DNA of 64,000 bases from Hemerocallis citrina (GCA_017893485.1 CM030366.1:185239947-185303946), one strand, 5' to 3'. Shown: positions 33,001-44,408, numbered from the stretch's first letter. The notes: generated from the sequence alone by a model not told the origin. Translations and numbers: made by a program.

Positions 33001-33830
33001 CTCGTCTGCCGACCACCATGATCGGCAAGACGCCCTCTGTTCGGCGGATCTTGACGTCCCCTTGCTCTTCCAACTAGCGATGGGATCGCCTCTACCGACC
33101 CTAGATGCTCGGCAAACCGAGCTCCAACTTGACGGACCTTGACGTCCCCTCGCTCTTCCAGTTAGGGAGAGGATCGTCTGCCGACCCTCTACACTCGTCT
33201 GCCGATCCCCCATGCTCGGCAAGATGCCCTCTGTTCGGCGGGTCTTAACGTCCCCTTGCTCTTCCAACTAGCGATGGGATCGCCTCTACCGACCCCAGAC
33301 GCTCGGCAAACCGAGCTCCAACTCGACGGATGTTGACGTCCCCTTGCTCTTCCAACTAGCGATGGGATCGCCTCTACCGACCCTAGACGCTCGGCAAACC
33401 AAGCTCCAACTCGACGGATCTTGACGTCCCCTTGCTCTTCCAACTAGCTATGGGATCACCTCTACCGACCCTAGATGCTCGGCAAACCGAGATCCAACTC
33501 GACGGACCTTGACGTCCTCTCGCTCTTCCAGCTAGCGAGAGGATCGTCTACCGACCCTCTACACTCGCTTGTCGACCCCCCATGCTCGATAAGAAGACCC
33601 CTGCTCGGCAGACCTTGGCATACCCTCGCTCTTCCAACTAGCGAGGGGATCGTCTTTACCAACCCTCGACGTTCAGTAAGCCGAGCTCCAACTCGACAGA
33701 CCTCGACGTCCCCTTGCTCTTCCAACTAGCGAGGGGATCGTTTGTTGACCCTCGAAGCTCGTTTACCGACCCTCAATGCTCGTTTGCCGACCCTAGTTGC
33801 TCGGCAAGCGTTGCTCCGACTTTCCTACGC
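33001..33830 (+). repeat. Tat-A tandem array 4, 88-bp unit, about 8 copies
   Basis: The phrase ttgctcttccaactagcga recurs with 88-bp spacing (for example 33061, 33149, 33255, 33343, 33431), with a few longer units. Units also contain ctaccgaccctagacgctcggcaa. Non-coding. Confidence 0.9.
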
Positions 33831-33985
33831 CTAGCACCCTGCATGACTCCAATAGGGGATCCCTTCATCCTACCCCCCTGGCCTCTTCTGGAAGGAACAG
33901 ATCATATTCCTCGCCACACACACCACCCTGCTCTTCCTACAGAGGCAAAGAACCACTCCTACATGGATAGATCACCCAGCCCTCC

Positions 33986-34001
33986 AGGAGTGGGAGGCTC
34001 C
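33986..34001 (+). other. Tat-A polypurine tract
   Basis: AGGAGTGGGAGGCTCC immediately precedes the 3' LTR. The same sequence with small changes precedes the 3' LTR of Tat-B. It would prime plus-strand DNA synthesis. Confidence 0.7.
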
Positions 34002-34583
34002 TGATATGGGTCAGATAACGTGGCCCCTTCTGGGCCACAGGATCCCCTCAGGAAGCGTGCACCGCAGGATCATCTGAATCTGCCATATCAGCACGAAAAC
34101 CGTCCAGGCCTTTGCCACGTTAGCCTGGAAACCGCCCATGCCTCCGCCACGTCAGCCCTATACCGCTTGGGCTTCTACCACGTCAGGCCTACGGGCAATC
34201 GGGTCCAAACCCGGCCCCAAACGGGTCCAGACTCGGTTAGCTTTTCCAATAAATACCAGACCCTCTACCCCTTATCCAGGTAATTAACCTTTTTCCCTCA
34301 AAACCCTAGTTACTGTTACTCTCTCTCTAGTAACTGACTAGATCGTCGGAGGGTCTGCCACCGGGATCAACCCCAGTGTTCCTATACCGTGTGCAGGTAC
34401 ACAAGACCTCGGATCTGAGCCTCCTGATCCGACCCGAGCATCCAGTCTCCACCTCACTCTCGCCTACTTCTTAACCGTACGTCCGGCTGAGGGCCGTCCG
34501 CACCGGAGCTTCCTTCACCAATACAAATAGAGAAGAACTCACACCTGGTGCATCCACACGCCTCCCAAAAACAAACTGCATCA
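34002..34583 (+). repeat. Tat-A 3' LTR
   Basis: 582 bp, TGATATGGGTCAG to AAACTGCATCA. It differs from the 5' LTR at many sites (about 30 in the first 250 bp by eye). Confidence 0.93.
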
Positions 34584-34762
34584 CTACCTAATTACGTTCA
34601 ACACACGTGCACCTCCAACTCTCCCATTATAGTTTTCACATTTACTTTTAAAAATATATAATCATATTTATTAAGATATGTATCACACGTGTAAATCAGT
34701 TTTTACATTAATTTTTTATTAAAAAATAATACGTGCACCGCACGTGTATATTACTAGTTATA

Positions 34763-34948
34763 TCTAATATTATAATGGGAGAAGACCTTAATGTCATTTG
34801 TGAATTTATCAACCCGTGCATTACACGTGTATAACTAATATGAAGGAGGTCTCAGGTTCGAGTTCTCACTACGTCAGATTTTTTACTTTAATTTTTTAAA
34901 TAAATTAAACGGGCATTACATGTGTAAATTACTATCTATCTATACTAG
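34763..34948 (+). mobile_element. Helitron-like short element, copy 3
   Basis: Starts A|TCTAATATTATAATGGGAG, shares internal phrases with copies 1 and 4, and ends at or near the CTAG at 34945-34948. Copy 4 lies tail to tail against it. Confidence 0.5.
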
Positions 34949-35129
34949 TAATTTACAGGTGCGTGCACGTCTTAATAAATATAGTTTTTTTAAAGTAAAA
35001 ATTTAGATGTAATGTGGGTTTGAACCTATGACCTCCTTTATAATAGTTATGCACGTGTGTTGGATGTGTTGGTAGATTTACAAATTTACAAATGACACTA
35101 AAGGCTTTCTCCCATTATAATATTAGAGA
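34945..35129 (-). mobile_element. Helitron-like short element, copy 4, inverted
   Basis: On the minus strand it starts TCTCTAATATTATAATGGGAG at 35129 and ends with ACGTGCACGCACCTG, then ttaCTAG|T. It is the reverse-complement relative of copy 3, giving an inverted repeat of about 370 bp with the CTAG at its centre. Confidence 0.55.
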
Positions 35130-35171
35130 TCAGAGATATCTATGTACAAAGTAATATATAATCTATCTATA

Positions 35172-35371
35172 TCTAATTATATTATAATAGAAGAGTTGGA
35201 GTTGTAAAATGACCTACTTACGTGCAACTCCAACTCTCCCATTATAGTCTTTATATTTACTTTTAAAAAAATATAATCTTATTTATTAAGACATACATCG
35301 CACGTATAAATCAGAATTTTTACTTTAATTTTTTTAAAAAAATTACTCCGTGCATTGCACGTATATATTAG
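35172..35371 (+). mobile_element. Helitron-like short element, copy 5
   Basis: 200 bp: A|TCTAATTATATTATAATAG at the 5' end; CGTGCATTGCACG (5-bp stem, 3-nt loop) and then TTAG|T at the 3' end. It is close in sequence to the element split by Tat-A, including the internal inverted phrases agagttggagttg and caactccaactct. Confidence 0.6.
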
Positions 35372-36569
35372 TAGTAAAAGATTATAGAAGATGACAAATA
35401 TGATATTGTACAATTGATGATTCATTTATGAGCTTCAAAAATTAAGAATATAAAATATATTTATTTCATCATCAATTGTTTGTTAATAGTCGTGTTAAAA
35501 TTTAAAATAATTTATATTTTGATATGGATGAAGTATATCCGTTACTCTGACCGTTACATCTGTGGATGGGAGGACAGCAAGTCTGTGATGTCTGACCCGT
35601 TAACGACAAAAGGAAGATAATAGGAGTATTTTATTTTGGCAGTGTGCAATGAAGATGCCTTTCTATCTTTTTTTGATTTGATCATGTGAGGCCTGAGTGT
35701 TTTACCTGATTATTGAATTTCCTAGGCCAGTAAAACAGAATGATTATTCTATTTTCTATTTTCTATTTTTTATTTTTAATATTTTGGTGTGTAAATAAAG
35801 AAAATAGAATGAATTAAAGTATGCATGTTTCAGGTACTTTTTTATTTTAAAATTGATGAAGGACACCTGTTTTATTAAAAAAGATAGAGTAACTCAGGAT
35901 AAAAACAACAAATTGAGACTCAGTAAAGGCAATAAAAAGAAAATAAAATACGAGAGCAGAGACAAGAATTATAACACTCACAATTTTAAGATATTACAAA
36001 ATTTTACAAGGTTGGAAAAGTTTTTCACTATTGTTTCTCTATGTCCGAACACAAAAAAAAATGTATGAAATTTTTTTCCCCATGATATTCCTACATCTTA
36101 CATCAATCAAAACACCCCCTTAATCCCCCTCTTCAGAGGCAGACCCACGTGTACAAGGAGTCAGCTGACCCCATATTGGTTTAAGAAAACCCACGTGCGA
36201 TAGGTTGTATGGGATACGAGCTATATGCATGTCCATCGTCATAAATATTAGATCATTGGGTAGTGGGCCGAATAGGGGGTTTACTCGCTATGAGGATGCT
36301 TGCCCAATAAGTCGGTATTGTGCTATATATGTCACCTCGGAGCAGTATACTAGGTAAGTGACTATAAAGCGATATTCATGTTTTTGTAAAGCGATAAGTT
36401 GGTATAAAGCGATAAGTCAGTACAAAGCGATTAAAAATGATTCTTGTGAATGCTGTTGTTGGGGATAGATAGTTATTATGTATAAATAATTGTCAATAGC
36501 GGCAAATGCATTTTTTTTTTCATACGCCGTTTTTTTGAGTAACGACATAAGTAAATTTTATATTCATTC
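35372..36569. other. AT-rich non-coding stretch
   Basis: No gene or element recognised. Around 36300-36450 the phrase aaagcgataag recurs several times. Confidence 0.5.
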
Positions 36570-37020
36570 ATAAACTATCTAACTTAGGAAAAAAATGTAA
36601 GTGTGGAAACAGCTTATAACTGATGCCGCTATCCTCAAAAACAACATCCAAATACATGATGTCGTTATTGTAATTAGCGGTAACAGTTCAAAAAAGATTT
36701 CAAATTTTAATTTCAGATATGTTTAACGAGAATAAAAATTCGAAATCTTATTTGAACTGATGCCGCTATCTCCAACAAGGGCATAAAAAAACTTGATGTC
36801 GTTATTGTAAATAGCGATAACAGTTCAAAGAAGATTTCAAATTTTAATTTCAGATATGTTTAACGATAATAAAAATTTGAAATATTCTTTACCGCTATTC
36901 CCAACAACAACATCAAAATACATGATGCGGTTGTTGTAAATAGCAGCAACAACTCAAAGAATATTTCAATTTGAAATATTCTTTGAGTTGTTGTCGCTAT
37001 CCCAACAATGACATCAAAAA
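36570..37020. repeat. About 130-137 bp tandem repeats next to the CACTA end
   Basis: Two and a half to three copies; gatgtcgttattgtaa-type starts at 36658, 36795 and 36924. They share tgccgctatc, agttcaaagaagatttcaaattttaatttcag and gataataaaaatt. The repeated tagcgg/ccgcta motifs look like the subterminal region of another CACTA element, but no CACTA terminus is attached. Confidence 0.7.
36947..36993. repeat. 23-bp-arm perfect palindrome
   Basis: Arms 36947-36969 and 36971-36993 are exact reverse complements around a single T at 36970. With two mismatches the arms extend to 36941 and 36999. It lies 40 bp from the CACTA terminus. Confidence 0.93.
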
Positions 37021-37032
37021 ACCTGGTGCTGT

Positions 37033-37310
37033 CACTACAAAAGATACTGGTTTTACCGGCGATTATTCCCCTGCATTTTACTAGTAGCGCCGGGGTAGGG
37101 AGCGAATAGGAATTGGGCGCCAGATGGGATGGTCATACACCGGCGGTCGATTTAAAACGCCGGCGTATGTTAGTATTCACCGGCGTTTTACTTAAAAACG
37201 CCGGTGAAGTTTATTATTCACCGGCGTTTTTATTATAAATGCCGGCGAATATACGGACACATTCACCGGCGTGTCTAATTAAAACGCCGGTGAATAATTG
37301 CGATAAAACC
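37033..37310 (+). repeat. CACTA terminal and subterminal repeats
   Basis: The terminus CACTACAAAAGATACTGG is followed by about ten copies, in both orientations, of a 9-11 bp motif (accggcg, often with tttt; reverse cgccggt). In En/Spm-type elements such repeats bind the TNPA-like protein. Here that role is inferred from position. Confidence 0.85.
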
Positions 37311-37735
37311 CGCGAACCCTAATCTTTTGCTCGCCATTTTCCCAACCCCCCCCCCAAAAAAAAGGAAGGGGCGCTTTGTTTCCCTCCTTCCTCGCTCTAC
37401 TTCCCGCGCGTTTGCCTCCGCCGCTTCGTCCTCTTCGACGGCCTTCGACCTTTCGAAATCGTCCCTTCTTCCCTTCGTCCTTTTCGATTTCCCTCTTCCC
37501 TCTCTCTATTTGGAGGTGAATCGGCGGTCGCCCCGCTCTCTCTCTCTCCTACACCCCCGCCCTCGTCGCTCCGCTCCCTCTCTCTCTCTTCGGTATGATC
37601 TCTTGATTTCCCTTATTTTTCAAAAAAGCAGCTTTTTTCAGTTTATTCATCTTGATTTCCTTAACATGAATGGTTTAGTTGAAATGAAGAATTAATAGAA
37701 AAATATATGCTTAGATAATGGAATTTTTCATCTTC
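37311..37735 (+). other. Probable CACTA 5' UTR / first exon
   Basis: C/T-rich sequence with repeated ctctctctc (about 37500-37590) and no conserved coding. A candidate donor is near the ttcggtatgatct at 37590. It is a likely transcribed leader of the transposase gene; exon limits are not clear. Confidence 0.4.
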
Positions 37736-39490
37736 TTTTACTGTTAATGAAGCTGATTTCATGCATCTGATTGTCTTCATGGCATGTTTGTTTTTTTACC
37801 CAAAATGGGTTCACTGTGAACTGAGGATGCTCTAGGTACGTATGCCAATATCCTCCGGCCGGATATGCACAACAATTGGATTTTAGATTTAGTTGGGCAC
37901 AGTGAATTAGTAGAGCAACATATAAGCTCACATAATGGGAAATTTTCATTTTCAGATACTGTTAAAGTAACCTGATTGCAATCTTTGGAATGGTTTTTTA
38001 ACACAAAATGGGTTCACTTCCAAACTAAGTATGCTGCTAGCATACCCATTTTCTTTCACTGTTAATGAAGCTGATTTCATGCATCTGATTGTCTTCTTGG
38101 CATGCATGTTTTTTTACCCAAAATGGGTTCACTGTGAACTGAGGATGCTATAGGTACGTATGCCATCCTCCGGCCGGATATGCACAACAATTGAAATTTA
38201 GATATAGTTGGGCTAAAGAAGTAGTAGAGCAACATATAAGCTCAGATAATGGTAAATTTTTCATTTTCAGATACTGTTAAAGTAACCTGATTGCAATCTT
38301 TGGCATGGTTTTTTAACACAAAATGGGTTCACTTCCAAACTAAGTATGCTGCATAGCATCCCCATTTTCTTTCACTGTTAATGAAGCTGATTTCATGCAT
38401 CTGATTGTCTTCTTGGCATGCATGTTTTTTTACCCAAAATGGGTTCACTGTGAACTGAGTATGCTATAGGTACGTATGCCAAAATTCTCCGGCCGGATAT
38501 GTACAACAATTGGATTTTAGATTTAGTTAGGCTAAAGAAGTAGTAGAGCAACATATAAGCTCAGATAATGGAAATTTTCATTCTCAGAAACTGTTAGAGA
38601 AGCTGATTGCCATCTTAGGCATGATTTTTTAACAAAATGGGTTCACTTCCAAACTAAGTATGCTGCTAGCATCCTCATTTTCTTTTACTGTTAGTGAAGC
38701 TTATTTTCATGCATCTGATTGTCATCTTGGCATGTTTTTTTTTGACCAAAATGGGTTCGCTGTGAACTGAGGATGCTATAGGTACGTATGCCAAAATCCC
38801 CCGGATACGCACAACAATTGGGTTTTAGATTTAGTTGGGCTGAAGAAGTAGTCGAGCAACATATAAGCTCAGATAATGGAAAATTTATCATTTTCAAATA
38901 CTGTTAAAGTAACCTGATTGTCAATCTTTGGCATGGTTTTTTATACCAAAATGGGTTAACTTCCAATCTAAGTATGCTGCTAGCATCCCCATTTTCTTTT
39001 TTTGTTGTTAGTGAAGCTTATTTTCATGCATCTGATTGTCATCTTGGCATGTTTTTTTACCAAAATGGGTTCACTGTGAACTGAGGATGGTATAGGTACG
39101 TATGCCAAAATCCTCCGGCCGGATATGCACAACAATTGGGTTTTAGATTTAGTTGGGCTGAAGAAGTAGTAAAGCAACATATAAGCTCAGATAATGGGAA
39201 ATTTTTCATTTTCAGATACTGTTAAAGTAACCTGATTGCAATCCTTGGCATGGTTTTTTAACAAAATGGGTTCACTTCCAAACTAAGTATGCTGCATAGC
39301 ATCCCCAGTTTCTTTCACTGTTAATGAATTGAAGCTTATCCCATGCATCTGATTGTCATTTTGGCATGTTTTTTTGACCAAAATGGGTTCACTGTGAACT
39401 GAGGATGTTATAGATCTATGCCAAAATCCTCCGGCTATGTACAATAATTGGTTCACTCTGAAAAATATGTGCTTACATACTGGACATTTT
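37736..39490 (+). repeat. CACTA tandem array 1, about 316-bp unit, 6 copies
   Basis: The phrase aggatgctataggtacgtatgcc recurs at about 37831, 38149, 38465, 38777, 39091 and 39409 (spacing 312-318). Each unit also has ctccggccggatatgcacaacaattg, agcaacatataagctca and caaaatgggttcactt. It is the same sequence family as the 393-bp array downstream. It lies between the leader and the transposase, so it is probably intronic. Confidence 0.92.
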
Positions 39491-40026
39491 CATTTTTCTT
39501 TTACTGTTTCTTTTGTTTAGTATTATTATTATTATTATTATTATTATGAGATAAGTGATTATTAGTAGTCATGAACAGAATAGTTCATGAGTCATCAGAT
39601 CTTCTTGTTACCGTAGTTACAGCACGACGCGCTCATTATTCGGCCGATTCCTCTTCATCAGCAAAATACCCTTTACCATCATCATCTCCTTGAACGGAAA
39701 GCCAAATACAGGGGAGACTATAGTCGATTTTTTTTAAGCTCGAACACAGGGTGTGCGATAAAATACCACTAAGGTGGTTGTGATCATTTCCACAAAAGGT
39801 CGTTTAGGGTTTGGTGAATAGAGTAGATTGTGTTAAGATGTAGTTTTTTTTTGTACATTTTTTGGAGCCACAATTTCTTTATTTTACAGTTAAAGATTAT
39901 ATCGTTTATTTATTTGCAGCTTGAGATGGTTTTCAAATAGGTGAAATTTAATATACAAAATGCCTTTTACTGTTATTACTATTTAATATATTAAATTTTA
40001 ATTTCAGACTGTGTGCTATTGATATA
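39491..40026 (+). other. CACTA non-coding stretch before TNP2
   Basis: Includes a (TTA)n microsatellite at 39524-39546 and AT-rich intron-like sequence, with a probable acceptor near 40008 (atttcag) before the ATG at 40027. No gene. Confidence 0.5.
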
Positions 40027-43000
40027 ATGGATAGAAGTTGGATTAGTAAACCACGATTATCCAAGGAGTACCGTGATGGTATTAAAGATTTTATTATCTT
40101 TGCCAAACGACATTCCCGTGATCCCAACCTAATCCTTTGTCCATGCCTCCGCTGTACAAATTGTATGCTGAGGACATGTGACGTAGTACATACACACTTG
40201 GCTATCAACGGTTTTCTTCAAGGGTACACAAGGTGATTTTGTCATGGAAAGGATCATACGGCAGCTCCTGTTCGTCCGGTTGTATTAGAAAATGAAGCTG
40301 AGCCCTTAGTGAACGAAGACTTAAGCGTTCCCGATGAGATGCATGCTTTGTTACAAGATGCCATGGGGATTCATAATGTTCCTTTTCACACCAATAACCC
40401 AACAACCGAAGTTCACAATGAGTCAACAGAAACAAACCAGATTGGTGGTGGGGTGGACGAGGAAATGTCTGGCCCCACCCCTGAAAATAATAAGCAGCAA
40501 GAATCCTTCGCTAAGTTACTTGAAGATGCTAGTACTCTGTTGTACCGCGACTGCACCAAATTTTCTAAGTTCTCATTCATTTTCAGACTATTTCAGATTA
40601 AATGTTTAAACGGGTGGTCTGCTAAGTCCTTCACTATGCTACTTGAATTGTTGAATGAAGCATTTTCTGAAATCTGTATTCCAAACTCAGCCTATAAAAT
40701 CAAAAAATTCCTAAGTTCTCTCGATCTAGGATATGAGAAGATAGCAGCATGTCCAAATGACTGTATGCTTTTCACGAGTGGTAAGGAAAGTCTGGAGAAT
40801 TGCGAAGTGTGTGGTTCTTCGAAATGGAAAGAAAGACCAAATCAAGACGAGGGAGCCAGTGGATCTACTAAGCGAAGTAGGAAAAAGAAGCCTGCCAAAA
40901 CATTGCGTTACTTTCCTCTGATTCCTAGGCTACAAAGGTTGTTTATGTCTACGAAAACTTCTTCTGATATGAAATGGCATGCTGAAGGTCGCACTAATGA
41001 TGGGATTCTTAGACATCCTGCTGATTCTCAATCTTGGAAAAAAATTTGATGAAAGATATCCTGATTTTGCGGAAGATCCTCGAAATGTGAGACTTGGACT
41101 AGCTAGTGATGGTTTCAACCCTTTCAGGCAAATGAGTAGTACATATAGCATATGGCCGGTTGTGTTGATACCATATAATTTGCCGCCTTGGAAATGCATG
41201 AAGCAGTCCCCATTTATTTTGTCCATGATAGTTCCTGGACCGAAAGGTCCTGAAAATGATATAGATGTGTACCTACAACCGTTAATAGATGAACTTCAGA
41301 AGTTGTGGGTGGGTGTTCCAACCTATGATGCTGTGGCTAAAGAAACATTTTCTCTTCGTGTCGTGTTGTCTTGGACAATCAATGATTTTCCAGCATATGC
41401 AAATTTATCTGGATATAGTACTAAAGGACGTTATGCATGTCCATGTTGTGCTGACCAAACTAGTTCAAGGTGGTTGTACAATGACAGAAAGTTTTGCTAT
41501 ATGGGTCATAGGAGATGGTTGCCTGACACACATATATTTCGGGCTGAGGCAGCGACATTTGATGGCACCGACGAGTGGGAACATGCTCTTGGGTCTTCTT
41601 CTGGTTCAGATATTTTGAGGCGGGTAGATGGTCATCAATTCAAATATGAAAAAGAACCAGAAGTCAGGACAAAGGGCAAGAAAAGGGCAAGGCCGGAGCA
41701 AGGTGAGGAGACCGATCTATATGGCGAAGATGATGATCAAAACTTGACGAGTTTAGGTGCATGGAAGAAGAAGAGTATTTTCTTCAAGTTGCCGTATTGG
41801 GAATTCAACTTACTGCGACATAATTTAGATGTGATGCATATCGGAAAAAATATTGGTGAGAATTGTATAGGAACAGTTATGGGAGATGATCGGAAGACAA
41901 AGGACAATCTCAAGAGCCGACTTGATTTGAAGTCAATGGGCATCCGACATGATTTGCACCCAGAAGAATTGCCGAACGGGAAAGTACTCCTACCTCCTGC
42001 AATCTATTCAATGTCAAAATCGGAGTTGGAGTTGTTTTGCAAAGTACTACTTGAACTTAAAGTCCCCAATGGCTATTCTTCTAACATGGCAAGATGTGTC
42101 AACTTTAAAGAGAAGAGGCTTTAGGGTCTAAAGTCACACGACTACCACATCCTAATGCAGGATCTCCTTCCTGTGGCCCTAAGGTCTTCAATGTGTGAGC
42201 AAGTCACTACTGTCCTGAAAGATCTTTGTAGCATATATAAAGGTATTTGCTCAAGAATGCTTCGTGTTGAAGATCTGGACCAATTGGAGCAGCAGGCGGC
42301 ATTGACACTTAGTAAAATGGACATGATATTTCCTCCATCGTTCTTCACTATTATGATTCACTTGATAATCCACCTTGCTGGTGAAGCCAGAATCGGCGGT
42401 CCTGTTCACTATCGGTGGATGTACCCCATTGAGAGGTAAAATAATTCATTCATCTTACGAAATTGAATTTTCAAAAGCTCATTTCTTTTAATCCCCTAAT
42501 CCGCTCTAGTTTATTAATTGTACATGTTCAGGTACCTATACCGGCTAAAGGGTTATGTGAAAAATAGAGCATATCCTGAAGGGTCAATAGCCCAGGGATA
42601 TCTATCAGAGGAGTGCTCACATTTTTTTTCCAGGTATTTGCCTGGTGTGGAGACATCTTCCAGTAGACCACGTAGAAATCCAGACATTTCCAACCTTGAT
42701 GGTGCTCAATATCTTTTTGATACTGCTGGCACTACTGTTGGTAAAGTTGATGCATTTGAGCTCGATAGCTTAGCGTGGGAACAGGCACATCGATATGTGC
42801 TAGACCATCATGCATCAGTGGAACCATTTCGAAAGTAAGTTGCTTTTGAATTTAAATCGAATACAGTGAAAACCGCGGAGTTCGATATTTTTGATACTTT
42901 TGTTATTCCTAATTTCAATTGCTTGTTTTTTAGCGAATTTGTCAGGGACATCAAACGAAGGGCTAGACCAAGAAGACTACCACCACGTGAACAAAATAAG

Positions 43001-43798
43001 TTGATGAATGAAAAATTTCATAAGTGGTTTGAATCTCATGTAGGTGAATTACAGTTATGCAAGTTAATCTTTATTATATCTACATTTTCTATGATGCTGA
43101 TACGATTTGCGCAAAATTAATAGGTACATTCTTTGGGTCCTGAAGTTGCGTCATCTGAAATACAAGTACTTGCCAAAGGTCCCTATCAGATGGTCAAAAG
43201 ATACGGAGGATACATATTCAATGGTTTTAGATTTCGTACTAAGGATCGTGAATGTAATTTGAAGTCTTAAAATAGTGGAATGGTAGTGACGTCTAAGACT
43301 AGAAGTTATGCTTCCAAATCGGACACGAGGCCTGTAGATGGAGATCTCGACTACTATGGAGTGCTCAGGGATATCATTGAGTTGAATTATTTTGGCCATT
43401 TCCGTGTTGTCTTATTTCGTGGGGATTGGGCTGAGTTTGATAGGAATTTTGCTAACAACAAGGACAAGCTTGGCTTCACAGTTGTAAACTTCTCAAAATT
43501 AATTCACATCGGTACACACATTAGCCATGAGCCATTTGTGTTTCCATCCCAAGTGCAACAAGTGTTCTACATTGAATATCCAACCCTGCCAAAATCGTAT
43601 GTGGCTATCCCTATGCAACCAAGAGATGTATTCCAACTGAGCGATACTTCAGACGATGAAGACGGTGAAGACATGAACAGTTACATTGCTTCTGAGTTTC
43701 CTGTGTTTGATGTAAACACAACCGATGTTGGAATTTGCGGGACTTGGCTCCGCAAGGATGGAGAAGAGGGCGATGTACTGGAAGATGTCGTATTGTAG
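40027..43798 (+). pseudogene. CACTA TNP2-type transposase gene, four point lesions
   Basis: TNP2-family transposase, which in En/Spm elements binds the termini and catalyses excision and insertion in the nucleus. Exons: 40027-42435, 42532-42834, 42934-43039, 43124-43798, with GT-AG introns of 96, 99 and 84 bp. Domains in order: Transpos_assoc (MDRSWISKPRLSKEYRDGI, CPCLRC); the Transposase_21/TNP2 core (CEVCGSSKW, then DERYPDFAEDPRNVRLGLA, DGFNPF, YACPCC, LRHNLDVMHIGKNI); DUF4218 (FFTIMIHLIIHLAGEA); and DUF4216 (YGVLRDIIELNYFG) near the C-terminus. Lesions: TGA at 40234-40236 where Trp is expected; an extra A in the run 41038-41044 (frameshift); TAG at about 42122-42124; TAA at 43268-43270 where Gln is expected. 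Otherwise full length, so recently lost or affected by sequence errors. Confidence 0.9.
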
Positions 43799-44143
43799 TT
43801 TACATGCTTTTCAATTGGGTTTATTATATGTCTGTAATTTTATGTCTTAAATCTTGTTGTAATATTATGTCTGTAATTTCGAATATGTTCATTGTGAATT
43901 TAATACACTGGTTTAATTATCTTTCTATTTTCTACTGCTTGGTATTATTTACATTAAACTATGCTTAGTGTCATTTGAACCAAACTATCGTTGTAATTTA
44001 ATCTGTTACAAATCTCATTTTTTTAATTTTTTTACAATTATGTTGGTTTGTTAATCCTACTAAAGTACAAATTTTATGATAGTTATTATAAACATGTTAT
44101 TAATTAAATTTGCATATCTAAGGAAGTTATCGAATCCTTGACA
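43799..44143 (+). other. TNP2 3' UTR and intergenic/intron sequence
   Basis: AT-rich and non-coding. Ends with a likely splice acceptor (gacag at about 44143). Confidence 0.5.
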
Positions 44144-44151
44144 GGTACAAC

Positions 44152-44285
44152 ATGCCGAGGCGTGGAAAGAGGGTAAATATAAATGATGGCAACGAGAGCC
44201 ATGGGGATGAGCAGCCACTAAATAATAGTGGCAGTCAAACATATGAGAGTGAGGGTAGCACGCCGCCCACTGTCAAAAAACATCG
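44152..44285 (+). CDS. First coding exon of a likely second CACTA gene (TNPA-like)
   Basis: The ATG at 44152 opens MPRRGKRVNINDGNESHGDE and continues to VKKHR, ending at a GTAAGTC donor at 44286. A basic then acidic N-terminus just downstream of TNP2 is the usual place for the TNPA/Transposase_24-type protein, which binds subterminal repeats. No conserved domain is in this exon. The rest is interrupted by the tandem arrays and Tat-B and must lie past the window end. Identity is inferred from position. Confidence 0.45.
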
Positions 44286-44408
44286 GTAAGTCTTAAAATT
44301 GGTATTTTTAAAGAGATTATGGTCTTGAATGCATGAAAGACACGTACTAGTATTTGTGAGTCTGCATTGTGGCTGTCGTCTATAAGCATTTCGTCTTTGT
44401 TTCTTAAG

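Larger units (their letters stand above)
15497..34583 (+). mobile_element. Tat-A: old Ty3/gypsy (Tat-lineage) retrotransposon with nested insertions
   Basis: The element is bounded by LTRs 15497-16062 and 34002-34583, with the 5-bp target duplication CTACC (15492-15496 and 34584-34588). Plus-strand order is gag, protease, RT, RNase H, second RNase H, integrase, then an 8.8-kb spacer. The second (archaeal-type) RNase H, a DNG-type protease motif, the lack of a chromodomain and a long repeat-filled spacer with an antisense gene all fit the Tat lineage. Without the solo LTR and hAT-like insert it would be about 14.5 kb, close to Tat-B (14.26 kb). Many frameshifts and about 30 differences in the first 250 bp of the LTRs mark it as old. 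Confidence 0.93.
15455..34757 (+). mobile_element. Helitron-like element (about 211 bp) split by Tat-A
   Basis: The 5' end A|TCTCTACTAATTTAATGG is at 15455. The 3' end is ACGTGCACCGCACGT, a 6-bp stem with a 3-nt loop, followed eight bases later by CTAG|T at 34754-34757. A 5' TC, a 3' hairpin, a CTRR end and insertion between A and T are Helitron hallmarks. Removing Tat-A and one target copy (19,092 bp) leaves 211 bp, similar to the 200-bp copy at 35172-35371, which supports the reconstruction. It carries no genes and is non-autonomous. Confidence 0.6.

Noticed and set aside
36000..36100. Small Lys/Asn-rich open frame ending near 36068
   Set aside because: AT-rich chance frame without homology or splice context.
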